The notes: generated by a model not told the origin, from the sequence alone. 64,000 nucleotides of DNA from Candidatus Poribacteria bacterium (GCA_026710795.1 JAPOQK010000005.1:1-64000), one strand, 5' to 3'; numbered from the stretch's first letter, positions 39,227 to 48,405 are shown. Translations and numbers: made by a program.

Positions 39227-40042
39227 TTACACACTAAAATTCTGCGCAATAAGTACCAAATCCAGAATATTTACTTTCCCATCGTCATTAACATCCGCTT
39301 CCTCACTCTCTTCACCGAATCGAGAGGCTACGAATACAAGATCTAAGATATTGATGACACCATCCCCTGTCACATCATAGGTTGATACGTCAGAGAGTAG
39401 ATTAGAACTGACCAATTTAAAAACGAGGTTTTGGCTATTCTCAAATTTAACGGGACCGAAATCAGGAGCAAGCCATTGGTAGGATGTTGAGCGCGATATT
39501 GTCGCAGCTTGGCTTCTTGTACGTATCTTGACTTTTATGCAATCTTCAAATGTACCAGCTGGAGTCACAACATCTTCCACCGCTATAACTTCGCTAACAC
39601 TGGTGAATGTGACAGGACCGACAAAGTCAACATCGGTTTCAGTCGTGTATTCCCACGGTTCGTTGAGTTGCGGTGACAATGGATAAAAGAGAATAGGTGG
39701 ATAGAACAAGCCTGTAGCTACACCGAACACTGAGCCGAGTTCTACTACATATTTATATAATTTGATCCCTTCTTCGTCAAAATCCACAAAATACTTTTCT
39801 GTTAGGATAGAATCTGTTCCTACGGTTTCAGACGAGATTTTAAGTAATGACAGTTCAATACCGTTAATTGATTCCTCAGATGCATCAATTGAGTAAGTGA
39901 TTCGTTCAGTTTTATCGTCGGTTTCTAACACCCATACATTACCGAGATTTGTCGGATAATAAATCTGCGATGCTACCTTACCAACACAACATACCGTAAG
40001 AACTACTGCAAATAAAACTATACATAATTTGTTTCTATACAT
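39227..40042 (-). CDS. Secreted paralogue with dockerin-type C-terminus
   Basis: 271 aa. Signal peptide (residues 1-25), then a ~190-residue domain starting YYPTNLGNVWVLETDD, shared with the proteins at 40202 and 42483. The last ~55 residues hold two dockerin-type calcium loops: DVTGDGVINILDLVFVASRF and DVNDDGKVNILDLVLIAQNF. Dockerins bind cohesins, or serve as calcium-binding tails in non-cellulosomal bacteria. AAGGAG precedes ATG. It is expressed divergently from the isomerase operon end (convergent 3' ends). Confidence 0.85.
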   Translation of the reverse strand: MYRNKLCIVLFAVVLTVCCVGKVASQIYYPTNLGNVWVLETDDKTERITYSIDASEESINGIELSLLKISSETVGTDSILTEKYFVDFDEEGIKLYKYVVELGSVFGVATGLFYPPILFYPLSPQLNEPWEYTTETDVDFVGPVTFTSVSEVIAVEDVVTPAGTFEDCIKVKIRTRSQAATISRSTSYQWLAPDFGPVKFENSQNLVFKLVSSNLLSDVSTYDVTGDGVINILDLVFVASRFGEESEEADVNDDGKVNILDLVLIAQNFSV

Positions 40043-40109
40043 TCAATTCTCCTTATCTGAAAATGTATAAGCTTCTCTCATGAACACCGATTATTTTGAA
40101 TAAAAATGG

Positions 40110-40178
40110 AAACGCCTTGATTCAGCAATTTCAAGCAATCCGGTATGGTGTCAGATTGCTTATTGTATCAAGGCGTTT
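40110..40178 (-). terminator. Bipartite hairpin terminator of the 574-aa paralogue
   Basis: AAACGCCTTGAT (40110-40121) and ATCAAGGCGTTT (40167-40178) form a perfect 12-bp stem, with an inner AAGCAAT/ATTGCTT stem (40133-40139 and 40155-40161). Read on the minus strand it lies 24 bp after the stop codon of the gene at 40202 and is followed by a T-rich stretch. Confidence 0.75.
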
Positions 40179-40201
40179 ATCCAACGATCATTGCAGCAAT
40201 A

Positions 40202-41926
40202 CTATTTAAGAATAACCATTCTACGGGTAGCAGAAATATACTCTGTTTGGAGTGAATAGAAATAAATACCACTCGAAACATGTTCACCTGCTTCATTCTT
40301 ACCGTCCCAATATGCTGCTGTGGAACTTGTCATGTATGAACCAATTGACTTGTGACCAAGATTAAGCGTCCGAAGTGAATGTCCAGAGATATCAAAGATC
40401 TGAATCGTTACGTTTGTGTCACGACTCAGTTGATAAGGTATCCAAGTCTCAGGATTGAAAGGATTCGGGAAGTTCTGTGCCAGAATTGTTTCTCTCGGTC
40501 GCACATCACCAACGCGCATCTGGACACTTAGAAATGCATTGTTAATGTCTGTAGAAGTAACAGTGCGTTGAAACGGCCCAGACACAATAGTTCCATTTTC
40601 ATCAATGAGCGCAACCTCAATCTTATCATCAACATTAATAACGCTCTTACGATTTAGATTTGCCCACACAGTTGAGACATATCCGTTGTCATTGATGACT
40701 TTCTGTGTAGAAACAACACCACTACGAAGGTTTTTAGCAACTAAGGTGTAAGTTGTACCCTCTTCTTCAGCTTGTAAATCGCTTGTGATGACAAATGCCC
40801 ACGCGCTCTTATTCGTCGATATCTTAGGTGCTGCTGCCGCATCGTCGGAAGGTTTTTGCCACGCTGTACCAGTAAAGGTTGCTTTTCCACCATCGGGAGT
40901 ATTGACAATATAACCACTCATACCATCTATATCAAATCCATCGCCTTCTTCAGCGGTGGAGTAACCGACAAAACTCTGTTTATCCGCATCTAACTTGATA
41001 ACAACCGTAGAACCCAACATCATTGCAAGTGATTTTGCGGTGTAAGGTTCTGCTGGCATTAGAGGAATAGAGATTAGGTTTAAACCCGAAACAAGGGTCA
41101 TATTAAATTTGGGTTCAGACACTTCTGGAGTTTCAGGCACAACAGGTTCTTCTGGGGTCTCAGGTTCTTCTGGAGTTTCAGGCACAACAGGTTCTTCTGG
41201 GGTCTCAGGTTCTTCTGGAGTTTCAGGCACAACAGGTTCTTCTGGAGTTTCAGGTTCCGTTATTGATTCATCAACTAAGTCATAACTTTGTAGTTCATAC
41301 ACAATCCCTTGATCATCTTCGTATTTGACAGGACCGAGATCAGGTCCTAACCACTGGTATGAAGTTGATCGGAGTACTGCGACTGCAGTGACGACTCTTC
41401 TATCAATTCGAAGTTTGACACAGTTCTCAAATGTTCCTAACGGGGTTTCTACGGGTTCAATAGCATCAACTGTTATTGTGCTTGTAGTGTTTGCTGTACC
41501 AACAAGGTTCAGTTCTGTTGTCGTCATGACATCCCACGTCCGTCCAAGTGGCAGGTCTGCTGGGAAGAAAAGAGCAGGTGGATCAAGCATTGCTGCAGCG
41601 ATACCAAATGCGCCTTCTTCTAAACTTGTCCGGTGAAGTTTCAAATCCCCCGCATCATCAGATATATAATAAACATCGTCATCAACTGTTTCTGTGCCGA
41701 GGGTCTCAGTGAATATTCGCAGAATAATAATACCTTCTTCTTCATCGGTATCAGGTTCTTCAATAGTATATGTGCGGCGTTCAGCACCATCGGCACTTAG
41801 GAAAACCCATGTATTGCCGATAGCAGTCGGATAATAATCTTGTGCTGCTGCTGTAAGTGCTAAACAGCATATAAGGCTAAACACCAAAACCGGTTTCAGC
41901 CAAGATATAGATCTTGTTTTCTTCAT
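40202..41926 (-). CDS. Secreted paralogue with Pro/Glu repeat linker and type-IX-like sorting tail
   Basis: 574 aa. Signal peptide (1-28, ending TAAAQ), the shared N-terminal domain (YYPTAIGNTWVFLSADG...YQWLGPDLGPVKYEDD), then a perfect-looking repeat of PETPEEPVV units over about residues 230-275. After that comes a beta-rich domain (FNMTLVSGLNLISIPLMP) and a C-terminal FlgD-like/T9SS type A tail: NFPNPFNPETWIPYQL, FDISGHSLRTL, WDGKNEAGEHVSSGIYFYSL. The tail implies export and surface attachment by a type IX-like route. AGGAG precedes ATG. Confidence 0.87.
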   Translation of the reverse strand: MKKTRSISWLKPVLVFSLICCLALTAAAQDYYPTAIGNTWVFLSADGAERRTYTIEEPDTDEEEGIIILRIFTETLGTETVDDDVYYISDDAGDLKLHRTSLEEGAFGIAAAMLDPPALFFPADLPLGRTWDVMTTTELNLVGTANTTSTITVDAIEPVETPLGTFENCVKLRIDRRVVTAVAVLRSTSYQWLGPDLGPVKYEDDQGIVYELQSYDLVDESITEPETPEEPVVPETPEEPETPEEPVVPETPEEPETPEEPVVPETPEVSEPKFNMTLVSGLNLISIPLMPAEPYTAKSLAMMLGSTVVIKLDADKQSFVGYSTAEEGDGFDIDGMSGYIVNTPDGGKATFTGTAWQKPSDDAAAAPKISTNKSAWAFVITSDLQAEEEGTTYTLVAKNLRSGVVSTQKVINDNGYVSTVWANLNRKSVINVDDKIEVALIDENGTIVSGPFQRTVTSTDINNAFLSVQMRVGDVRPRETILAQNFPNPFNPETWIPYQLSRDTNVTIQIFDISGHSLRTLNLGHKSIGSYMTSSTAAYWDGKNEAGEHVSSGIYFYSLQTEYISATRRMVILK

Positions 41927-41981
41927 AAATTGTCTCCTTTTACATATAATAATGCGCGATGTTGATAAGTTCTGAACAACA

Positions 41982-42170
41982 TCAAAACAGGGTTATCACT
42001 GGATATGTGTTCGTGTCCATAAAAAGGTATTTTATATAAGGCTGTTGATTTCGTGCTTGGTAATGGATATCATCCTGTTCGGATATATAACGGAATCCCA
42101 ACCACATCCCGATTGCCATAAGTAGAATAGCAATGACTATAACAACTAATACCACTTTCCAAGGCACCAT
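41982..42170 (-). CDS. Small single-span membrane protein
   Basis: 62 aa: Val/Ile/Leu-rich helix at residues 4-26 (VVLVVIVIAILLMAIGMWLGF) followed by a polar tail. GGAAAAG lies about 7 nt before the ATG. It sits between two secreted paralogues on the same strand. Composition is protein-like, but nothing else supports function. Confidence 0.45.
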   Translation of the reverse strand: MVPWKVVLVVIVIAILLMAIGMWLGFRYISEQDDIHYQARNQQPYIKYLFMDTNTYPVITLF

Positions 42171-42323
42171 ATCAGCTTTTCCACACGATTCGCGATAGTA
42201 GTAATATACTATCAGTTTAATATTAACATTTCAAGATTAAATGCAAGGTTGTTTAGAATACCTTCGCTATAATAGACGAATTCAAACAATGTAACCCACA
42301 TTTATGAACAATATAAAATTGTC

Positions 42324-42396
42324 CAGCCGGGCGAAATGTATATAGAACGTGAAATCCACCAGACACATAACCCCAGCGGGGTGACAGGTATATCAT
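42324..42396. repeat. GC-rich direct repeat pair
   Basis: CCAGCCGGGCGAAATGTATAT (from 42323) and CCCAGCGGGGTGACAGGTAT (from 42372) are degenerate copies about 50 bp apart in otherwise AT-rich DNA. They occupy the 312-bp gap between the small membrane protein and the third paralogue; no gene is seen there. Confidence 0.45.
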
Positions 42397-42482
42397 CAAA
42401 CTCCTGTTAATACCAAGATGATTCAATTAACTCACACCTACAAAAAATATCCAAACTATAGTTTTACTACATAAGAATATCC

Positions 42483-43496
42483 TTAATTAATAGTCACATC
42501 AATAGTAACAGTTGTTCGTCCTTTATTATTTTCAGCGAAAAGTGTTATTCTTCCTCTGATCGGGGCATTGGTAAAACGTCCAGCAACCCATAGATCCTGT
42601 TTACTTTGGAAGTTCGTTGCGAAACCCGTTCCATCACCTGGTGGTACAATATTTCCTGTCACGGAGAGTATTCCTAAATTCCCAACTTCCGTCACATAGT
42701 CTTCTACATTCTCAAGTACCCTGGCACTGAGTGTATCTCCCAGACGCGAACCGGAAACTTGAAAATTTAGTGATGGGAGTTGCCACATGGGAGGATTCTG
42801 TGCATTTAAAGGTGGCGGTCCGACCAATTTTAAACTAACCATCTCAAAAACCTGACCATCATCAGCCTCATATTTGATAGGACCGACATCAGGTGCTAAC
42901 CATTGATAGGAAGTTGTTGGATCAAAGTTTATTGTCCCTCCTGCAGCAACAACTGTTAATATCAACTTTATTTTGGCACAGTTCTGAAATGTTCCGGCAG
43001 GAGTAACAATGTCTTCAAATCCAACTATTTCAAAATTGGTTGTGCTTTTTAAATCTATTTCCAATATAGGGCTTTTTAGGTTTGCATCTACGATCACATC
43101 CCACTTATCACCTAATACTAATTCTTTAGGAAAGAAAATTGCGGGAGTTGTGAAAATCGCTGTAGCATTACCAAATGGAGCTTGTTCTAAGACGGTTTTA
43201 TGAAGTTTAATTCCTTCCTCGTCAGATGTCAAAAAGTATTTGTCCGTGTCAACAACCTTATTAGTGTTGGGATTCACAGTTTCAATTTTTAGGAGGGTAT
43301 ATTCGCTATCGGCAACGTCTTCAGGTTTCTCAAGCTTATAAACACGGTTTTGCTTCCCGTCGGTTCTTTCCAGCACCCACTCATTACCGATATCTGCGGG
43401 ATAATAATTCTGTGCTGCTGCAGTGTAAGAAAAATTACATATAATAGCTAATACTAAAAGCAATTTCAAAATATTCCAAAACGGGGTTGTTTTCAT
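42483..43496 (-). CDS. Secreted paralogue with a third, unassigned C-terminal domain
   Basis: 337 aa. Signal peptide (ending TAAAQ), the shared N-terminal domain (YYPADIGNEWVLERTDGKQN, YQWLAPDVGPIKYEADDGQ), then a ~95-residue beta-rich tail (FQVSGSRLGDTLSARVLEN...GRITLFAENNKGRTTVTIDV) with neither dockerin nor sorting signal. GAGG precedes ATG at 9 nt. First gene of the three-paralogue run on the minus strand. Confidence 0.82.
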   Translation of the reverse strand: MKTTPFWNILKLLLVLAIICNFSYTAAAQNYYPADIGNEWVLERTDGKQNRVYKLEKPEDVADSEYTLLKIETVNPNTNKVVDTDKYFLTSDEEGIKLHKTVLEQAPFGNATAIFTTPAIFFPKELVLGDKWDVIVDANLKSPILEIDLKSTTNFEIVGFEDIVTPAGTFQNCAKIKLILTVVAAGGTINFDPTTSYQWLAPDVGPIKYEADDGQVFEMVSLKLVGPPPLNAQNPPMWQLPSLNFQVSGSRLGDTLSARVLENVEDYVTEVGNLGILSVTGNIVPPGDGTGFATNFQSKQDLWVAGRFTNAPIRGRITLFAENNKGRTTVTIDVTIN

Positions 43497-43647
43497 AGTT
43501 TAATTCCTCATATCTCTTCCATTGTGAGTGTCTTGACTTTTACAAGAATTCGTGTGATAATGTCTACATGTTACTACAAAATACAGAACGTTTTCAAGAA
43601 GAAAAGAGTGCAGAAGAACATAGAATCAAACTGCACTCACTATAGAA

Positions 43648-43752
43648 ATACCATTTCTGATAATACAGTTCTCTTTTGTAGCACAAACTGTTAGTATGTG
43701 CCGTATTACCCACATACTACAATAACCGGGAACATAATATCAGAAATGGTAT
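43648..43752. mobile_element. MITE-like inverted-repeat element, copy 4 (different core)
   Basis: The 105-bp element has ends ATACCATTTCTGATA and TATCAGAAATGGTAT, exact complements, and the same tips as copies 1-3. Its core (GTAGCACAAACTGTTAGTATG...CATACTAC) is unrelated to theirs but resembles the double-hairpin repeat at 13448-13503. It ends 8 bp before the Shine-Dalgarno of the SDR gene at 43774. Confidence 0.78.
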
Positions 43753-43773
43753 AACCAACAAAGGAGAACATTG

Positions 43774-44505
43774 ATGCGGTTGGAAGGGCGCGTTGCAATT
43801 GTAACGGGAGGTGGCGGCGGAATTGGAAAGGCGACATGCTTAGCGTTTGCTCAAGAAGGTGCAGATATTGTCATCCCAGAAATAAATATGAAGAATGTGG
43901 TGTCGGTCTCACAAGAAGTAACTGCTCTCGGAAGACGATGCAATGTAATTGAAACGGATGTCGCAGATGGCGAATCCGTGTGTGCAATGGTCAACATGAC
44001 ACTTGAAGAATTTGGAAGAATTGATATTTTAGTCAACAACGCAGGCATTTTCAGTTACACCCGTATAGATGCATGCACCGAAGCGGAGTGGGATAGGATG
44101 ATGGCAGTCAACCTCAAAGGTCCATTTCTCTGTTCACAAGCAGTCATGGATACGATGAAAACTCAAAAGTTCGGACGGATCATCAATCTCGGTTCGTTAG
44201 CGGGACAGGTAGGTGGTATAGTTGCATCTGCACCTTATTCTGCATCGAAAGCAGGTGTCATGTGTCTCACGAAATCGTTCGCAAGAGTTTTAGGTGAGTA
44301 TGGAATTACAGTCAACTCAATTGCACCCGGGATCGCGGCAACCGAGATGGCAAAAAATCATCCTGATATGACTGACCAAATACCCCTTGGACGCGTCGCC
44401 GACCCTTCCGAAGTAGCAAATGTAATCCTTTTCCTCGCTACGGAAGAGGGGCAGTACATTACAGGGGCAACACTTGATGTCAATGGCGGTATTCGGATGG
44501 CATAA
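43774..44505 (+). CDS. Short-chain dehydrogenase/reductase (FabG-like)
   Basis: 243 aa from ATG 43774 (AAGGAG 7 nt upstream; a TTG directly before is disfavoured). VAIVTGGGGGIGKAT, ILVNNAGIFSY, NLGSLAG and YSASKAG supply the Rossmann loop and the Ser-Tyr-Lys triad. ITGATLDVNGGIRM is the typical end. Any promoter must lie within or before the inverted-repeat element that ends 22 bp upstream. An aldo/keto reductase follows 21 bp later, so the two probably act in one sugar or polyol pathway. Confidence 0.9.
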   Translation: MRLEGRVAIVTGGGGGIGKATCLAFAQEGADIVIPEINMKNVVSVSQEVTALGRRCNVIETDVADGESVCAMVNMTLEEFGRIDILVNNAGIFSYTRIDACTEAEWDRMMAVNLKGPFLCSQAVMDTMKTQKFGRIINLGSLAGQVGGIVASAPYSASKAGVMCLTKSFARVLGEYGITVNSIAPGIAATEMAKNHPDMTDQIPLGRVADPSEVANVILFLATEEGQYITGATLDVNGGIRMA

Positions 44506-44526
44506 CAAATTGGGAAGGAAATGGAT

Positions 44527-45534
44527 ATGGAATATAGGACACTTGGACGTGCAGGAGTGAAGGTATCCTCTCTCTGCCTTGGAACGATGATGTTTGGCGG
44601 ACCAACAAATGAAAAGGACTCCATCCGAATCATCCACCGTGCCATGGATGCGGGTATTAACTTTCTTGATACGGCTAACGTCTATAACGGCGGTGAATCA
44701 GAGCGGGTCATCGGTAAAGCAGTGAGTGAAAACCGAGAGAAGTGGGTTATTGCCACAAAAGTTCACGGCACAATGGGAGATGATGTCAATGAAAGTGGTT
44801 CTCACCGATTTCATATCATGTCAGCAGTAGAAGCGAGTCTCAAACGGTTGGGTACCGAACATATTGATGTCTATTACCTGCACCGTTGGGATGCTTCCAC
44901 CCGAATTGCGGAATCTTTACGGGCACTGGACGATTGCGTTCGGCAGGGGAAGGTTCGCTACATCGCTTGTTCCAACTTTGAGGCATGGCGTGTTTGTGAG
45001 GCATTCTGGACAAGTGAAAAGTTGGGGTTAGAGGAATTTGTCTGTGTTCAACCGCTCTATAATATAGTAAATCGCGATGCTGAGGTAGAGCTGCTCCCGT
45101 TTTGTGAAAAGTATGGAGTGGGAGTTGTGCCTTATAGTCCGTTAGCACGGGGTGTGTTGTCAGGAAAATATATGCGTGGGGAACAACCTCCGAAGGGTTC
45201 ACGAGCAGAACGTCAGGATAGACGAATTTTGCAGACTGAACTTCGGGATGAGAGTTTTGACGTAGCACAGAAGTTGAAACCTTTAGCAGATGCACACGGT
45301 AAAACATTGACGCAATTTGCATTGGCATGGGTGTTAGCAAATCCGACCATTACGTCTGTCATCATTGGTCCTCGGACAATGGAGCAGTTAGAGGATAACT
45401 TCGGGTGTTTAGATTGCGTCCTAACAGAAGATGATGAAAAGGCAGTTAATGCGTTAGTACCACCTGGAGAACATACAGGTAAAGGGTATAATGACCCCGC
45501 GTATCCTGTGCTTGGGAGAAACCTGAGAGATTAA
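44527..45534 (+). CDS. Aldo/keto reductase
   Basis: 335 aa from ATG 44527 (AAGGA at 7 nt); an ATG at 44521 is too close to that site. MEYRTLGRAGVKVSSLCLG is the classical start, with the catalytic Asp and Tyr in DTANVYNGGESE, Lys in WVIATKV and His in YYLHRWD. VIIGPRTMEQLEDN binds the NADP 2'-phosphate side. Reduces carbonyl groups of sugars or small aldehydes. Coupled with the SDR upstream. Confidence 0.92.
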   Translation: MEYRTLGRAGVKVSSLCLGTMMFGGPTNEKDSIRIIHRAMDAGINFLDTANVYNGGESERVIGKAVSENREKWVIATKVHGTMGDDVNESGSHRFHIMSAVEASLKRLGTEHIDVYYLHRWDASTRIAESLRALDDCVRQGKVRYIACSNFEAWRVCEAFWTSEKLGLEEFVCVQPLYNIVNRDAEVELLPFCEKYGVGVVPYSPLARGVLSGKYMRGEQPPKGSRAERQDRRILQTELRDESFDVAQKLKPLADAHGKTLTQFALAWVLANPTITSVIIGPRTMEQLEDNFGCLDCVLTEDDEKAVNALVPPGEHTGKGYNDPAYPVLGRNLRD

Positions 45535-45558
45535 GTTATAATATATGTTTTAACCTTA

Positions 45559-45643
45559 GGTCGGAGTGAGCCTATCAAGCTCCGATATGTATGATTTCAG
45601 CGAGTTTCCAATGTCGGACTACGCTACGCTCACTCCGACCTAC
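45559..45643. repeat. P1 palindrome pair
   Basis: A decayed copy (GGTCGGAGTGAGC...GCTCCGATATG, 45559-45588) and a good copy (GTCGGACTACGC...GCTCACTCCGACC, 45613-45640). They fill the gap between two convergent genes. Confidence 0.65.
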
Positions 45644-45681
45644 GTATATAATGTCAAATTATTTTCAAAAATCACCACAGT

Positions 45682-46497
45682 TCAACCCCACAACTCAAGT
45701 CCTAACAACTTCTTACCGAGCTCAGTCAACTCTGCAGTTTCACCAGTCTCATGTTCCTTTTCTGCACGCTCTCCACCAAAACCTGCCATCCGTTCTTTCC
45801 ATGCATTGATACGACGGTCTCGCGCTTCCTGATTTGCTTCACCAGTAGGTGTCATCGTGATGTATTGCGCAACGCGTGGGGCATCTGCTGTATTGATACC
45901 AGCACTGTGAGGTAAAGCACTATGCCAAATTATCAAGTCCCCCGCATTTGCAGGAACAGGAATCATACCTAACGCTTCTAAATTCTGTTGACGTGGATCC
46001 TCATTCTCAGGAAGACTCTTTATCCACTCCTCAATTTTGTTGTGGAATCCTGGAACACACACAAACGCACCTTGGTTTGCAGCGGTATCAGTTAGATAGA
46101 GGACACCTTGCACATGGAAACGGATTGGAAGGTCTATGGACATGTCCCAATGGAGTCCAACACTTGACCTTTCATATTTACCGGGAAGATTGGGAGGACT
46201 CATGCTGGCGCGATCAAAACTTACCCATAATTTCTCCGTTTCCCATATCTCTGCGAAAGCCTGATGCACACGAGGGTATTGACGTGTTCCCCACAATGCC
46301 GGGTGTTGATAGATTTCAACCATAATACCGCGTGGTGGATCTGTGTACCAACTCTCTGGTGAATCGGCATCCATCTCAAGGAAATCCCAAACCGCCTTTT
46401 CTGCGTCCTGGATTAACTCAGTCGGTGCAGCATTAGGAATAATGACATATCCGTTTTCTTCCCAAAATGCTAAATCTTCTTTGCTTAATACTGGCAT
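45682..46497 (-). CDS. Phytanoyl-CoA dioxygenase (PhyH) family protein
   Basis: 271 aa. It starts with the usual EDLAFWEENGYVIIPNA. HxD is in GLHWDMSIDLP, the distal His in IWHSALPHSAGINT and the Arg in APRVAQYITM. AAGGAAC precedes ATG at about 12 nt. It is the third member of this family in the window and is not close in sequence to the other two, so they are not recent duplicates. Confidence 0.88.
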   Translation of the reverse strand: MPVLSKEDLAFWEENGYVIIPNAAPTELIQDAEKAVWDFLEMDADSPESWYTDPPRGIMVEIYQHPALWGTRQYPRVHQAFAEIWETEKLWVSFDRASMSPPNLPGKYERSSVGLHWDMSIDLPIRFHVQGVLYLTDTAANQGAFVCVPGFHNKIEEWIKSLPENEDPRQQNLEALGMIPVPANAGDLIIWHSALPHSAGINTADAPRVAQYITMTPTGEANQEARDRRINAWKERMAGFGGERAEKEHETGETAELTELGKKLLGLELWG

Positions 46498-46597
46498 CTG
46501 GTTTTTGTTCCTTTCAATGCTTAAGTTATTCCATATCTAATAATTATGTTTCATTACGAACTTCAACCATTGGTATGAGTTCCAAGATATAACGTCC

Positions 46598-47062
46598 TTA
46601 ATACGATAAACGACGTAAAAACGCTGATAAAAAGATGATAATAAGTCCTAAAATGATCGTAAGGTTCAACCACGGTGTAGGCTTTTTCTGGAACCCCTCA
46701 AATACTGGATATGGGAACGTTAAAACAACCGCAAGCGTATAAACCAGAAATACGATAAAGAATTTGATAGCTAAGACAAAGATGTAAAGTGAATAGTCTA
46801 CTTCTCCGGACTCTACAGCAGTCATCCGAGCAGTTCTAAGGAAACTGATAAAGTTATACACACCCGATAAAAGAACAGTGAGTAGAGCAGTCCAGACTAT
46901 TGAGCTGAATCGTCTGAGTGCTGATAAAATCAACGTTTTTGGGTCGGGAAGGCGATTGGCAATAGGAATGAGAACAACGCGGAAAAAGAAGAAACCGCCT
47001 ATCATCAAGACAACGGAACCGACGTGCACCCATTGTATCAAAGGTTTTAGCAACATTATCAA
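46598..47062 (-). CDS. CopD-like four-helix membrane protein
   Basis: 154 aa with four hydrophobic helices. The first, PLIQWVHVGSVVLMIGGFFFF, has the His and Gly spacing seen in CopD/DUF2269-like proteins, which may bind copper or haem. The last three helices are at about 50-70, 90-115 and 130-148. No ligand beyond His in helix 1 is evident. Same strand as the molybdenum enzyme operon, 95 bp after its last gene. Confidence 0.65.
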   Translation of the reverse strand: MIMLLKPLIQWVHVGSVVLMIGGFFFFRVVLIPIANRLPDPKTLILSALRRFSSIVWTALLTVLLSGVYNFISFLRTARMTAVESGEVDYSLYIFVLAIKFFIVFLVYTLAVVLTFPYPVFEGFQKKPTPWLNLTIILGLIIIFLSAFLRRLSY

Positions 47063-47106
47063 GATTTAAAATAGCAGCAGAAAGATTATCGGCTATCAGA
47101 AAGATG

Positions 47107-47131
47107 GCGGAATGCGCGTTTGGCATTCCGC
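47107..47131 (-). terminator. Hairpin between the Cys-rich protein and CopD-like genes
   Basis: GCGGAATGC (47107-47115) pairs perfectly with GCATTCCGC (47123-47131), 7-nt loop. It may end the molybdenum-enzyme operon; no strong U-run follows. Confidence 0.4.
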
Positions 47132-47156
47132 ATGATCCGATAACAATATATGCTTA

Positions 47157-47396
47157 TTATACTACCGGTTTTCCACCAATCGGACTGAAACAGGCACGCG
47201 ATTGTTTGCATGCTTTTGGTGAAACAAACTGGTCGTCTGGTCCGACTACCTGCATTGTGCAATTGCACCAATAGTGTGTTGCCGGATTTTCTTCAACAAG
47301 GTTCTGCAGGTTCCCGCCGGGTATGTATATTGCCTTTGTCCGTAGATCCTGGCATATAGGACGGTTAAAAATTGGAAGTGATTTTCCCTCTAACAT
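47157..47396 (-). CDS. Small Cys-rich protein of the aldehyde oxidoreductase operon
   Basis: 79 aa with six cysteines: one at CQDLRTK, WCNCTM, and KACKQSRACF. AGGAGG lies 10 nt before ATG. It starts 14 bp after the end of the FAD-subunit gene, so it is in the same transcript. The Cys spacing could hold a metal or Fe-S cluster. No family recognised; a role in maturation or electron transfer for the Mo enzyme is inference from position. Confidence 0.62.
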   Translation of the reverse strand: MLEGKSLPIFNRPICQDLRTKAIYIPGGNLQNLVEENPATHYWCNCTMQVVGPDDQFVSPKACKQSRACFSPIGGKPVV

Positions 47397-47410
47397 GTTC
47401 TTTCATCCTC

Positions 47411-48394
47411 CTATTTGCTGACTGCCATCATCGCAGCACGACTGATGAGATTCTGGGTTAGTGTCACCTTGTATTCGTTATCGTTCAAGGGTTGTGCGTT
47501 CTTAACTGCTTCCTCGCCTGCTTTCGTACTGACGGAGTCGTTAATCATCTTTCCAGTTAGAGCAGTTTCAGCATCCGTTGAACGCCATGGTGCGGGTGCA
47601 ACGCCACCGAGCACGATACTCGCAGTTTGACATGTTTTCCCCATCATTTCAAAAACACCTGCGACACTTGCCAATGCAAAGTCTGGTGCACCTTTCTCTC
47701 TCACTTTTAGGTAAAGACTTTTTGTGTTTGGATTAGGATTTGGCACCTGAACTTCCACAACGATTTCATTTGGTTCAAGCACATTTTCGCGAAACGGATT
47801 TGCCGCTGGCAATGTGAAGAATTCCTCAACTTTTATTGTCTTCTCACCTTCAGGACCAGCAATCTTTATTGATGCGTTGAGTGCGATTAACGCTGGTGCA
47901 ATATCCGACGGATGCACAATATAAACTGGATCCCCTCCGAAGATGGCGTGATATTTACTCAAACCTTCTACAGCATAACATAAGTCTCCACCTTTTTTAA
48001 GACAACTAATGGTCTCATCTCTGTAATACCAGCATCGAGGACGTTGGCAAAGATTACCGCCAAGAGTACCGACATTGCGAATCTGTGGTGTAGCAACCGA
48101 AGCTGCTGCTTGTGCAAGTACAGTGTAGTGCTGTTGGATAGTCGGGTGCATTGCAATCTCAGCAACGGTGGTTAATGCACCGATTTTCAATCCTGACGCA
48201 TCTGCAGATATGCTATCCATGCCGGGTAAGGTCTTGAGATTGATCAGCGTTTTAGGGGTTTCAATGTACTCCTTGAGTTCAGCGAGTAGGTCAGTTCCAC
48301 CTGCAATCATCATGATTTCGCCCCATCCGCTATCACTCAGAAGTGAGGTAACTTGTTTCAGACTGGTCGCGTTGACGTAACTAAATTTTTCCAT
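47411..48394 (-). CDS. Aldehyde/xanthine oxidoreductase FAD-binding subunit (PaoB-like)
   Basis: 327 aa of the CO-dehydrogenase flavoprotein fold. MIAGGTDLLAELKE contains the FAD-binding loop and RNVGTLGGNLCQRPRC the second FAD motif. As in E. coli PaoB (YagS), cysteines follow at CQRPRC, SCLKKGG and LCYAVEG, the extra [4Fe-4S] site that sets PaoABC apart from ordinary xanthine dehydrogenases. It passes electrons between the Fe-S and Mo subunits. Gene order here is Fe-S, Mo, FAD. Confidence 0.9.
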   Translation of the reverse strand: MEKFSYVNATSLKQVTSLLSDSGWGEIMMIAGGTDLLAELKEYIETPKTLINLKTLPGMDSISADASGLKIGALTTVAEIAMHPTIQQHYTVLAQAAASVATPQIRNVGTLGGNLCQRPRCWYYRDETISCLKKGGDLCYAVEGLSKYHAIFGGDPVYIVHPSDIAPALIALNASIKIAGPEGEKTIKVEEFFTLPAANPFRENVLEPNEIVVEVQVPNPNPNTKSLYLKVREKGAPDFALASVAGVFEMMGKTCQTASIVLGGVAPAPWRSTDAETALTGKMINDSVSTKAGEEAVKNAQPLNDNEYKVTLTQNLISRAAMMAVSK

Positions 48395-48405
48395 TGCTTA
48401 CCTCC

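Noticed and set aside
41130..41260. Regular direct repeats resembling a CRISPR array
   Set aside because: The repeats are in frame within the 574-aa secreted protein and encode the PETPEEPVV linker; there are no spacers and no cas genes.
26582..46497. PhyH genes at 7536, 26582 and 45682 as a recent gene amplification
   Set aside because: Outside the metal-binding motifs the three proteins align poorly, so they are old, separate family members.
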